64,000 nt of DNA from Ochotona curzoniae (taxonomy: Eukaryota; Chordata; Mammalia; Lagomorpha; Ochotonidae). The notes beneath the pieces are model-generated. The model made no database searches and was not told where the DNA came from. It saw only the letters and a list, made by a program, of their open reading frames with translations. Shown here in pieces: positions 47,416 through 58,210 of the stretch (position 1 is its first letter; each line of letters opens with the position of its first letter). The stretch spans positions 8,864,001 to 8,928,000 of the forward strand of contig NW_024464918.1 in the NCBI RefSeq assembly GCF_017591425.1. Reading direction: 5' to 3'. The translations under genes and the position numbers were made by a program.

Positions 47416-47436
47416 CTATAAACACACACACACACA
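47379..47436. repeat. (AAAAC)n then (CA)n microsatellites
   Basis: AAAAC units fill about 47379-47414 and CA units about 47421-47436. They lie exactly between two CSINEs, consistent with expansion from the tail of the first. Confidence 0.88.
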
Positions 47437-47730
47437 GAGGCAGCATTATGGCATGGTAGTTTAAGCTTCTGCCTGTGATGCCAGCATCTCTTCATAGCCT
47501 GGGTGCTCCAAATCCCATTTAGCTTTCTGCAAATGCACATGGAAAAGTAGTGTAAGGTGATTCAATTACTTGGTTGCCATTATGCATTTGGGAAACCTAA
47601 GAAAAGTTTCTGCCTCCTTGGTTTGCTTTGGCTGTGGCAGCAATTTGGGGAGTGAACCAAAAAAGAGACAAATTCTTTTGCTTTCTTGTTTCTTTGCAAC
47701 CATGTCTTTCAAATACATAAATCTTAAACA
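47437..47730 (+). mobile_element. CSINE: CSINE, older subtype
   Basis: 'gaggcagcattatggcatgg', 'tagtttaagcttctgcctgt', 'gatgccagcatctcttcata', 'gctccaaatcccatttagct', 'gtttctgcctccttggtttg' and 'agcaatttggggagtgaacc', ending 'tttcaaatacataaatctta'. Nearly full length. Confidence 0.85.
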
Positions 47731-49569
47731 GCAAATATGCTACTCAAAAACTTTCTTATATGCTAATCACTACTTAAAACCAACTCAAACTCTTTTGAGA
47801 AAGCAGAAAACGAAGACCTAGAACACTAACTTAGTCTGATGAGTTGCACACATGCGATTGAAGCCTAGGTTTCTCTCTCTTTTTTTTTCTGACTCTCTAA
47901 AGCCTGGATACTTGTTGGCTAAAATGGGCACACTTTAAAAAGACAGGAGGCATTGGACTGGTGAGTAGCAGTTGCACAAACCATCATAGAAGAATGTCAG
48001 AAGTATTTCACAGACATCTCTCCTGGCTCCTTAACTAGGACAACTCATAGCACAGAAGTAAAGACAAAGAGCCTAAGACGCAGACTCCAACGGCTCCTTT
48101 GTCCTTTTCATCTTTTGGAGTTGAACTGCAGGAGCCCACTTCATTTAATTTTTGTACTGATTTTTCAAGTGAAAAACAATAACTGAGTCATGTCAATATT
48201 GTCTCACACATCACCAAATTCAGTTGCTGCTACCTTTCAGACATGCACACAACCAACTCTCCCTACAGTTTTTGCTGTTTCCATCCTGGGGCACCCTGCA
48301 GTCACTGGGACTCTAAGAACTTTAACAAACCCTGTAAGTGCTTGCATTATTGCTACCATTCAACAAACCAATCTCAATTTTAGGAAAAATTTGCAAAAAA
48401 AAAAAAAATACAGCTCATTACAAGTGATACATTCCATTGTAATAAGAAAGGAAGCTTGTAAATGCTTCCATAAAAGAATTGCACATATTTCACTAGTTCC
48501 TTTGCTTTAAACATCTCGTGTAACTTCCCCTGTCAGGAGCAGCACTCCTTTTTTCTTCAAAAGGGTTAAGTTCACTACCCATAATTCCTCAAGCCTTTAT
48601 ACACATGTGTCTTCTCAATGTGGCCTCCAATGCCACTGCTCTCAAAATTAACCGTTGTTGTCCACTCAAGCAAATGCTATCCCTTCTTCATTCTTCCTTG
48701 GCACTTATGGCCATATTTCACATTGTATATTTCACTGATCTGCTTGATTTCCTACCAGGAGGAAATTTGTGAGAAAGTATGGTGTTTGTCTATTTGGTTC
48801 ACAGGTGTGCTGACATCAACACTACACAAGAGAGGGTATATCTCAAAGCAGATGTTCACTTCACATGTTTCAAGGAGAATGACAAAACAAATTGATACAA
48901 CACAAAATCCATTACACTAAAAAATATTTAGATTTGAATTAATTCATAAATAGTTTTTATCCACCTCTTTAATATTTCAATTAAATATACAACCTGAAGA
49001 TTTTCATTCACCTCTTTCAGGCAGTGGATTATTGCACACATGCCAGATGTCAAATTCTAAGTGTGTCAACATTAATTGTAGAATCGTATGTGTCATATAA
49101 ACCTCATGGCTCCTGACTTATGGTGTGCTCTCAGAGGCTTTAAGAAGAGAAAACATCCATAAAGAGCACAATATTGAATCCTTTGGCATTCTTCGAATAA
49201 CTTTAATTCAGAGCAATGAATGATTAGAATAACTGCCACAGTGAGGATGTAATAAAGTGCATGAGCATGACAACTCTTTGAAGTGAAATATGATTAAATC
49301 TCTTCTTGAAGAAACAGACTGAATGGGGGCTTAAGTTTGCAATGCATTCGTTAATTTTGAAAAGCTAAAGCACCCAAAAATACAGACTTTCTCATATATT
49401 TACAAGCAATTGAGTGTCAGCCATATACAGGCTCAGAAACACACAGGCTCATCCATACACGAACACTGTACTACTACAATAGGTGACTATTAAAACTATA
49501 TAGACACATGCATGCATTATGCACAATGCAAGAAAGCAATAAAACAGCTTATAGAAATCTCAGCGTAAG
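47731..49569. other. Unassigned sequence
   Basis: No gene or confident repeat. A-run at about 48395-48407. Confidence 0.5.
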
Positions 49570-49867
49570 CTTTTAATTTTATTTTTAAAAATTAGTTATA
49601 TTTGAAAAGCAAAGAGATAGTGAAAAAGACAAAGCAAAACAGAAAGATATAACCTATTGGTTCTCTCTCTAAGAACATGTAACAAATAAAAGATTCAACT
49701 GAGTCTCCCACCTGGGCAGTACAGACCAAAGTACTTATATTGCTGCTTCCCTGGGTATGCGTTAGTCAGAGAATGAAATTTGAGGTAGAGGAAGAACTTC
49801 AACTTCGGTAAAACCTACAGGTGAACCAAGTGGCTCTTTCCTCTCTGTGCCAAGTGCCCAATCTTCA
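49570..49867 (-). mobile_element. CSINE: CSINE, older subtype
   Basis: Antisense copy: 'tttatttttaaaaattagtt', 'tttgaaaagcaaagagatag', a GA-rich block, 'gagtctcccacctgggcagt', 'ccaaagtacttatattgctg' and 'aaacctacaggtgaaccaag'. It is diverged and rearranged toward its 5' side. It lies head-to-head with the next CSINE. Confidence 0.65.
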
Positions 49868-49901
49868 CAGGCTAACTTTTTTATAGGAATCCCTAATATA
49901 G

Positions 49902-50190
49902 ACCAGTGTTGGTATATAGTGAATTAAGCCACTGCTGACAATGCCAGCATGCCGTATGCACACTGGTTTAAGACCCAACTGTTCAATTGCAGAACCAGTT
50001 TCCTGCTTAGGGTCTGGGAAAATAGAGTATGGCCCAAGTATCTGGTGATTGTCTCACTTTGGCTTTGACCTGGCCCAGTGTAGTTCCTGCAGATACGCAG
50101 GGAATGAACCAGTGGAGGAAAGGTTTCTGTGTCTCTCTGCATTTTTTTATCTCTCACTCTGCCTTTGAAACAAATAAAAAGAAAACATGT
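49902..50190 (+). mobile_element. CSINE: CSINE, older subtype
   Basis: 'accagtgttggtatatagtg', 'aattaagccactgctgacaa', 'tgccagcatgccgtatgcac', 'actggtttaagacccaactg', 'ggtctgggaaaatagagtat', 'gctttgacctggcccagtgt', 'cagggaatgaaccagtggag' and the tail 'ctttgaaacaaataaaaaga'. Confidence 0.85.
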
Positions 50191-50524
50191 TTTTTTTTTT
50201 TAAATTACTAATTCTAAAAAAAAAAAATACAAGAAGCACTTCATGAACAACTCTGCCCATCTGGCTTAGGAAACTTAAGAAATAAAAAGGTGGCCTGATG
50301 ATTGAAAACAGAGAAAGAATCTTAAAACCAGATTTGGAAACTTATTGTCAAGTTGCTTCCTCCTGGTTCAAAGTTCACACAATTGCAGTATTCTCGGAGG
50401 AGGAAACCGTTTCAAGCATTCCTTTGGAGTGGCAGACTAACAGCATTAATTTCCAAACACCCCATCTTCTCCCAGCATATAAAAACCATGGATACACTCC
50501 TTTTTTTTAAAGAATATGTTGAAT
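50191..50524. other. Unassigned sequence
   Basis: T- and A-runs at both ends; no gene recognised. Confidence 0.5.
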
Positions 50525-50645
50525 GATTACTTTAAAAACATTTGTATTTACCTGAAAGGCAGATTTTACAGAGAAAGAAGGAGAGACAGAGAGACGGGCG
50601 TCTTCTCTCCACTGGTTCACTCCCCACACGGCCACAAGAGCCAGA
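50525..50645 (-). mobile_element. CSINE: CSINE 3' fragment
   Basis: Antisense tail 'aacatttgtatttacctgaa', 'aggcagattttacagagaaa', a GA-rich block and 'ccactggttcactccccaca'. The copy is 5'-truncated, keeping only the last third. Confidence 0.8.
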
Positions 50646-52487
50646 AGAAGATGTGGAATATACAGAACCTATCTCATTTTAGCAATCCTTTCAAGTCAGC
50701 AAATTTCTCTATCATTTAATTAATCCCATTTTTTGATGGTGTGTACATAAGAACTGCAGATCTAAAAACACAGAGTGTGGAAAGCACAAAGTGGGGACTG
50801 TTGGCAAAGCAATAGTTTTTGGTGTGCAGTGCTTTCTGTGGATACACATAGGAAGCTTTTTTGTTTGTTTTTGTTCTGTTTTTGCTGGTGGGTAACAGTT
50901 TTGAGGGCTTGGCAGTGCCATTGTTAAGAACACAACCTGAAAAAAATCAGTGCTCTTGACAACAGGTTTATACACAAAAGTCACAAAAGAAAGTATGGCT
51001 TTTGGTTGGGCTCCTTCCAAAGGGATGAGAATGGTGATATGCAGTAGAAAACACAGAGTTCAATATAATTAGAAAAAGAACTCATGCAATCAATTTTAAA
51101 CACTTGGAAACCTCAAAAAAGTGAACTGTGGACTTCAGCAAGTTCTTTCTCAATGGTTTGTACAGAATGCACTGATAAAATGAGCCTAAAAGAAGAAAAG
51201 ATATCACCTGCTTAAAAAGAGAAATGAAAACTCTTTTCAGCTGTCATAAAATCCCTGTCAGACACATGGACTGTAATTAACCTGATGTATGTATGTAAGA
51301 ATTGTTATAAAAGGTGTGATTACACTGTGGATGAATTACGTTGTTTAGCTAGTCGTGGAAACATCAAAATTAAATTTATAACATCTCATGCATTATTCAG
51401 TGCTCTGTGATTTATTATCTAGCATTTACAAAACTTATACTTAAGAGTCAGGCAAAAACTGTTATCATTCAGTTTTATAAAAATCCATCTCTTTAACATA
51501 TAAAACTGTTTGGCACCCGAAGACAGAAAGAGAAGGAACAGAAACAGGAAAACAGACACAGGCTGTCTTTCACTGCTGTGTAGTTCCACAGGCTATGCTT
51601 TAGAGGAAGAGAAACAAAGAGGCTCCTGGTAAAGTCCTTCAGCATTCATCTCCGTCACCTGATGGTGCATAATCTATATGAACAGGGACAGCCTTCGGGG
51701 GTTTGTGTCAAGTAGTAGGTCAAATTCCTGCAAGAAATAACTTTTTAGTCTGTGTATGTCTTCATCTCTACAATAAATATTTCTTTTGAAATAATTCTTA
51801 TAACTGCTTTATGCCCTTCAACAGCAGAATATTTAATTTAAATTTTTCAATATCTGTAAATGAGATGCTCAGCAAAAAGACATTCACAAAAAAGAAAGAA
51901 TTCCATCCAGGTTTGCTTGACATAGACAAATTCTCCAATCCATTCTTTGCTCAAAAGGCAATGTGGTTCTTTTATAACGTAAACAAAATAATACCTTTTG
52001 TTTGAAAGCTCTCGCAACCTGCTCGCTAAATAACATGTAAGCTTCCAGACAGCCGACAAGGTCTTTAACAACACCTTCTCTAAATTGAACTGGTTTCAGT
52101 TTCTCTACTCTTGTGTCTTGGGACACCCCATGATCTCATTTTCTCCTGTCTTCCTTAAGCCTTATTCCTCCGTCTAATCATAGTAACACCTACCTTTTCC
52201 TTGACTTGTTCTTAATATTCATGTTCTAGATTATATGCTGTTTCTTCCTGACGTGGCAAACATTACCATGCTGAATAATTTCTAGTCTTCAGTTCCTTCT
52301 CAGGCATATGGGAAATGTTTCCCAGCCTCATTGCTGTTTGGCAAAGCCATGTGACTTCTGGTCAACGCCATGGAACCAAGCAGGTGTCAACTTCAGGCTT
52401 GGGTAATGATTACATTCTGGGTAATTCATAAGACTATCTTTCTGATTGCAAAACTTCAGGACTCAAGTTGCTCACGAAGACATCACT
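50646..52487. other. Unassigned sequence
   Basis: No gene supported. At about 52320-52400, 'gcaaagccatgtgacttctg' followed by 'gtcaacgccatggaacc' resembles a widespread ancient mammalian repeat motif, but I cannot name the family. Confidence 0.4.
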
Positions 52488-52765
52488 AGAACTGATGTAG
52501 CGTAGTGAAATGCACTGTTGATAGTGTTCGAGACATCTGCACCCTATTTCAGGGTCCTTGGTTCCCATTCTCAGATCCGTCTCTTAATTCTAGCTTTTTA
52601 TTGATGTAGATACTAGGAAGTGGCAGCAAAGGCTCAAGTAACTATGTTTCTCCCTCACACATAGGAGACCCCAATCATGTGAATAAGCAGACAAGACCTC
52701 CCATTGTCTCTCTGTCTTTATCTGTGTCTCTTAAAGTAATAATTTTTAAAATAAAAATTAAAATT
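52488..52765 (+). mobile_element. CSINE: CSINE, old and diverged
   Basis: 'gatgtagcgtagtgaaatgc', 'gtccttggttcccattctca', 'gcaaaggctcaagtaactat', 'cacataggagaccccaatca', a CT-rich block and 'aaaataaaaattaaaatt'. Order and spacing fit a CSINE with deletions. Confidence 0.6.
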
Positions 52766-53464
52766 ATTGTAGGTAGACTGACCCACTTAGGAAGATTTTT
52801 TTAAATCTAATGCATTAATGCCAACTGTAGCATATCAGTCAGCTATTTACATCTAATTTGGCATCAATAAAACGTAAGCCTTAAGTGGCTGATAAAACTC
52901 TAAAAATGTAATGACTTCTACTATTTAAGTGGATTAAATGACACAAAATAGAGACAATGTCCATCACTAAAGCTTCTCAGAAGAATTAACTATTATTGTT
53001 ATCAGAACTCAAAGTCAGCTCATGCAGGGTGATCGCACAGAAAAAGTGGAAGCAAAAGTGAAGTGAGGATTGCAATTTTTTTCAGAATTTAACTTTTTCT
53101 GTTTCTGAGAATTTTAAGGAGATTTGCAGAATTACTTGACTGCCAAGATAAAACTTGCTAGCCATTCTTGCTCCTTCACTATTTTGGGGAATAAAAGGTT
53201 ATAATCATTTTCTAATTATTATTCACTCTGAATAAATCTGCTTTTAATTAGTAATAGACAATAGTTTCTTTTAAAATTATGTATCATTCTTAATCCTTTC
53301 CTACTTTATAAAAAGTTTGAAAGTTCATCATATCAGCATCGAGTAGAACAAAGACATTAACAAGATTCAAGTATCTTTTGAATTTACAGAAACTTTGCTT
53401 AGGTGGGGTGTGCTACTCCTTCAGATGTAACTTGGGAGGAAGGCACTGAAAGCCTCAAGATTCC
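52766..53464. other. Unassigned sequence
   Basis: No gene or repeat recognised. Confidence 0.5.
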
Positions 53465-53750
53465 ATAATAGAGTACCTGCTTGGGGTCCTGTCTACTGCC
53501 AATCCAGTTTAGTCTTCAAGCATTTGGGAGGCAGTGGTTGAAGATACAATTACTTAGATTTCTCTTACCTATGTGGGAAGTCTGGTTGGTGCTTTTAGCC
53601 TCTAGCTTTAGATGGGGGGTGGGGCAGGGGACTGCAGGCGTTGGAGGCAATTAAGAAGCAGATGTTACATTGGTTGGTTTGTATGCTTCTCACACTCTCT
53701 ATGACTCTGCCTTTCAGAAACTTAACGCCTATCTTCTCAAAAAATAAAAC
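53465..53750 (+). mobile_element. CSINE: CSINE, old and diverged
   Basis: 'aatagagtacctgcttgggg', 'tcctgtctactgccaatcca', 'caattacttagatttctctt', 'acctatgtgggaagtctggt', 'gcttttagcctctagcttta', 'gactctgcctttcagaaact' and the tail 'ctcaaaaaataaaacttt'. Confidence 0.6.
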
Positions 53751-55237
53751 TTTAAGATAGGCGATAACCAATTCATTGTCGAGCAATTATCTCTGTGAAA
53801 CAACTTTTTGTAGTACTTTCTGCTGTTAGTGCATAAAAGGACTGCAGGCCATGCATTAAACTTATTTTAATGTGTCTATCAAAAACCTTAATTGAATGGC
53901 TGGGATTGATAATGCTATGTCCATTATCTATCTGTTGGTCAATTGGTAGATAAAGTTGAGTAGGAACATATTTCAAAGTTCCAGAACATTATGAAAAAAA
54001 CTTTGTATGACTTCAAAATTTTCACCTCTCAATACACTTATCTTTTAGTGAACTTTTCCATGAAATATTTGAATTCAGAAACTATACTTCTGTGTGTCTA
54101 TTTGTCTCTATGTGTGTATTTCCCTCACAAAAGAGTGAACCTATATTGTATATTATTTGATGTAGCGAAAATAAGTAAAATCATGTAAAACAATTACATG
54201 TCTTCAGGTGGAAGAACTTTGTGTTCATCCATTATTGAAGGTAACAGAAGTTTAAGAGCAATGAATAGGGAAAAGGCAAATAATAAAAGCTACTTGGACA
54301 AAATCAGGACTAAAGCACATTCCATATAGGGTACAGATTTACTAAAGTTCTATAGGAACATTTCTATAAAAGAATATAACAGGTCTTACACATAAGCTCA
54401 TTTTAGCATTGAACTTGAGGAGACACACACACATGCACATATTATTCACAATATTCAACAATTCTTGGAATGAACTTGCAATACAGTATAAAGGATCTAT
54501 ATCATGTGTTCAGCAGGTGAATGCAATTATTTATTATATCATTTTTGTTATCATCACTGCTTGATGATGAAGAGCTAATTTCTGAACTGGAAAAGAACAG
54601 TATTATTATTTGACTCCTAATTTAGTAATCTTTCTGATGCATCATACACAAATTTGAGATGTTTTGTGGACGAATACAGCCAAAGCACAGTTTACGAAAA
54701 GAAATGTAGTGAGTCATTAAAGCAAAGGTAAGAAGGAAGAACAAAACGACAGACATTCCAGCAGGTGGAAAGCATGGGCGGTGATCCACAACAAAATCAA
54801 ATGTGCAGAAACTAAAGAAGCATGGTGAGCAAAGATGGCAAATTTAGCAGTATGACTAGAAGCATGCCTCCTGATGATCAGAAAGAAAAAAAAGTAAAAG
54901 TTTTTCACGCTGAAACTAACAATTTTTGTGAGTTTGAATGTAATGCAAAACAGACCACAAGGCATCAGCACACACTCATAATTGACAGAGTAATGAGATA
55001 ATACTGCTCTAAGAATAATCTGCTCACATGTGTAATCAGAAAGTTAGAATGTAAGAAGCAGTCAAAGTATTGTCAGACCTTTACAGTCATGAGTTACAAA
55101 GATCTACAATCAACATTGCTTGTCTAGTTTTATTTTTAGCATAATGATGGTGAAAAACAATTAAAGAATAAATTCTCCTTTTCTTGAGGCATCCTGAATT
55201 CTTTCGAGGAACAGAAACTTATCTACAGCTTAAAAAA
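53751..55237. other. Unassigned sequence
   Basis: No gene or confident repeat recognised. Confidence 0.5.
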
Positions 55238-55492
55238 ATCAAATGTCTTTATTTTAGAGGTTTTTTTTCCAGTTGTATCAATGAATCTCCAAGTTTTAGA
55301 AAGGGTAGAAAAAAAGAAAAAGCCCCAAATCATGTTCGGAGATAAACAGAGCTTCATGCCCTTTTGAGACAAACCTGTCCATGGAGGATTACTGGACAAT
55401 TTGGTCAAGACTGAATTTGAACCAAGTTCCAAGGATGAAAGCCCACAGACTAATCTGCTAAGCTACCAAAACCACTTCAGGGCTGGCTTAGA
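55238..55492 (-). mobile_element. CSINE: tRNA-derived SINE, probably old CSINE
   Basis: On the minus strand the 5' part reads 'aagtggttttggtagcttag' then 'cagattagtctgtggg', a degraded A-box region. About 35 nt on it reads 'tggttcaaattc', close to the polymerase III B-box GGTTCRANTC. The 3' end is 'ctaaaataaagacatttg'. This fits a heavily diverged CSINE; MIR is less likely given the tail. Confidence 0.5.
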
Positions 55493-56454
55493 GAAATCCT
55501 AACAACCAAGAGATTGAAGGGAAGAAAGATAAGATAGCAAGGTGCTAGAAATCAAGCTTCAGTAGTTTTAACAGAAAAGGTTCTTTTCAACCATGCTATT
55601 GCAAAGAGGTAGGAATCAAACACCACACTCATACTAAATGCATATGCGTGTGCAACTTATATACACACACAGATTGTTTCTATTTCCAAATCATCTGTGG
55701 CATCCAATTTATTCAACAAATATAACGAGGAACTGTACGGAATATAGGACTAATGTTCATTTTGAAATCCAGGTTCTTATTCAAATTATGGCAAGCCCAC
55801 ACAGGAGAACATAATGAAAACAGTTGTCTCCTCGGTCTAGTACCGTAAGTCAGAATCAATAGCATCAAATGTATTAGCAATATGAGTCTTACTTACGACA
55901 TTCACTATCACTTATTGTTCCTCTGATTCTGACAGTACTTGCTACAAAGATTACTGTTCAGTAATCATCTAGCACAACTGGAATGTAACAGGAGAACTGT
56001 AGTAATAGCCAGTGTTGCAACTGCAGTTTTGATTTTCAAGTAAATGTAGTGGGATAATCAGAAATAAAATGCCCTATTTTTTTAAGGTGTGGCTGTATCC
56101 CAGGGAGAAATGCATGTAACAACACAAATTTATTCTTTTGTCCTGAAAATAGAGATGCTGGACTGAACTTAGTGATCAACTGTCACTTTTAGTTTTGGTA
56201 ACCTATCCAGAGAACAGAGATGCTGGGAAGAACTGAGTCAGGGGATGCATTCCGTATTGTTTCACATGATCTGTTTCTGTTATATTAAAAATATTTGAGA
56301 ATGATAAATAATGCAAAGTGGAAAAATTCAGGAAGTAAAGCCTTTTTGGTACAAGAAAAGCACAGTAGACAAATGAAAGAAATCTGACACGAAAGCAAGG
56401 AGTTTGTATGGCTAATATGGGTGATGATGGCAAAGTTCCAGATGACTGAGGTGG
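55493..56454. other. Unassigned sequence
   Basis: No gene or repeat recognised apart from a short CA tract near 55662-55672. Confidence 0.5.
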
Positions 56455-56795
56455 GGGAGGGGGTGGTGCATTGGCATAGAAAACTAAGCCTCAGTCTGCA
56501 GCACTGGCATTCCATATGGGTGGCAGGTCAAGTCCCAGCTTTTTCGCTTCCCATTTAGCTCCCTGCAGAGGATCTGGGAAATGTAGCTGAGTGTGGTTCA
56601 AGCACTTGGATCCCTGAACCTTTGTGGGAGATCTGGAAGAGGTTCCTGGTTCCTGGTTTTGGATCAGTCCAGGTCCAGCTTTTGTGCTGGCATGGGGATT
56701 GAACCTGGAAATGAGAGATCTCTCTCTGTCTCTGCTTCTCTCTTTTTAACTCGGTCATTCCCATAAGATTATAAATAAATTAATTTAAAAATAAA
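56455..56795 (+). mobile_element. CSINE: CSINE, older subtype
   Basis: 'gggggtggtgcattggcata', 'cactggcattccatatgggt', 'gtcaagtcccagctttttcg', 'ggatctgggaaatgtagctg', 'gggagatctggaagaggttc', 'ctggcatggggattgaacct', a CT-rich block and the A-rich tail 'ataaataaattaatttaaaa'. Near full length. Confidence 0.88.
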
Positions 56796-56799
56796 TATA

Positions 56800-56985
56800 G
56801 GAACTGGTATTGTGATGTAGTGGCTAAAGCTTCCACTGTGTCCCTTTCATTCACATAAAATACTTGGAGTTCACAGCTCCCAAGCTAGGTCTTGGTTCAG
56901 CCCTGTATCTAGAAGGCACTTGGGAATAAATAAGCAAACATGAACTGTTTGTCAATCTCTCTGTATGTCTCTGAAAATAAATGGT
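56800..56985 (+). mobile_element. CSINE: CSINE with internal deletion
   Basis: Head 'ggaactggtattgtgatgta' and 'gtggctaaagcttccactgt', then the 3' part 'aaggcacttgggaataaata', 'caatctctctgtatgtctct' and 'gaaaataaatgg'. Much of the centre is missing. It starts right after the tail of the preceding CSINE. Confidence 0.7.
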
Positions 56986-57131
56986 GATGGTAATAATCAT
57001 AATAATAACCAGAAAGACAACCTGTTCAGGATAATACAGTGACCAAAAATTTATCCCTATTTCATAGTAAACTATATATAGAAATAATTTATAGAAATAT
57101 GAACTTTAAAGTCTCTTGGGTTTTGCTTTAA

Positions 57132-57424
57132 GACTGATTAATTTTTTTGAAAGTCAGTGTTAGAGAAAGAAGGGAGAGAGGGAGTAAGGGAGAAAGAGAA
57201 GAAGGGAGGAAGGAGGGAATCCAGTTACTGGTTCACTCCCCCAGATGATTACAATGGCCAGGGCTTGGCCAAGCTAAAGCCAACAGCCAGCAACTCCATC
57301 CTAGTCTCCCATGTCAGTAGCAATTGCCCAAGCACTTAGGGTAGCGAATGCTGTTTATGAGGCAGTTAGCAGGGAACTGAATCAGAAGTAGAGCAACCAG
57401 GGCAAGAACTGGTGCCTATATGGA
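57132..57424 (-). mobile_element. CSINE: CSINE, older subtype
   Basis: Antisense copy: 'tttttttgaaagtcagtgtt', a long GA-rich block at 57161-57218, 'actggttcactcccccagat', 'ggccagggcttggccaagct', 'tagtctcccatgtcagtagc', 'agcagggaactgaatcagaa' and the antisense head side 'aactggtgcctatatggag'. It abuts the next CSINE head-to-head. Confidence 0.85.
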
Positions 57425-57427
57425 GTT

Positions 57428-57712
57428 CCACCTGGCATGATAGCCTAGGGGCTCAATCCTTGTTTACAATTGTCGGGATCCCATATGGGCACTGGTTCAT
57501 GTTCCGGCTGCTCCAGTAACCATCTAACTCCCTGCTTCCAGCTGGGAAAGCAGTAAAGGATAGCGTAGGGGCCTTGGTACCCTGCACCTGTGCGAGAGAC
57601 GGGGCGAAACCTCCTGGCTCCTTGCTTCATCTTAGGCCATTGTGGCCACTTGGGGAGTGAACCAGTAAAAGAAAGATCTTTCTCTCTGTATCTTTGCCTT
57701 TCTGAAAATATA
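57428..57712 (+). mobile_element. CSINE: CSINE, pika-type
   Basis: 'cacctggcatgatagcctag', 'gggatcccatatgggcactg', 'gttcatgttccggctgctcc', 'gctgggaaagcagtaaagga', 'gaaacctcctggctccttgc', 'acttggggagtgaaccagta', a CT-rich block and a short A-rich end. Confidence 0.9.
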
Positions 57713-57957
57713 TGTATACAGGTGACAATAAGGGTGTGAGCTTGTTGGAATTTTATGATTGAACATAATATGATCAGTCAATTTTTGAGCAAATTATCAC
57801 AACCCAAATAAAATACTGTCTAAATTTCATAACTGAACTGTGGTGGTAACGAAGCATAGAAACACCAAGAATTCCCTCGGAGTTGTGGCTACCTTAAATA
57901 GATAAAAAAAAAAGTCATGTGTTGAGTTCTGTTAGCAGTATTTTATGTGGTGTTGAT
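57713..57957. other. Unassigned spacer
   Basis: Short gap between two CSINEs with nothing recognisable. Confidence 0.5.
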
Positions 57958-58210
57958 CATACTGAAATCCCCTATCAGACAGCTGTCTCAAGGCTTGGCT
58001 ACTCTGCTTCTAATGCAGCTGGTACTGTGCCTAGAAGTTATTGGACAACAGCCTCCTTCTAAGGGTCCTTCCATCCATGGGGGGGGTCTTCACTTCGGGC
58101 TGGCTCAGCTATGGCTATGGTAGTCATTTGCGGAATAGAAAATCTCTCACTGTGTGTCTCTTTCTTCTGTTGATCTTCGTTTCAAATTAAATGATAAAAC
58201 TTGTTAAAAA
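57958..58210 (+). mobile_element. CSINE: CSINE, older subtype, 5'-truncated or diverged
   Basis: 'cttggctactctgcttctaa', 'tgcagctggtactgtgccta', 'cttcgggctggctcagctat', 'ggctatggtagtcatttgcg', 'tctctcactgtgtgtctctt' and the tail 'caaattaaatgataaaactt'. The tRNA-like head is not recognisable. Confidence 0.7.

Noticed and set aside
51500..51720. Possible antisense CSINE with a GA-rich tail
   Set aside because: Only the purine-rich stretch is suggestive; the central SINE blocks are missing.
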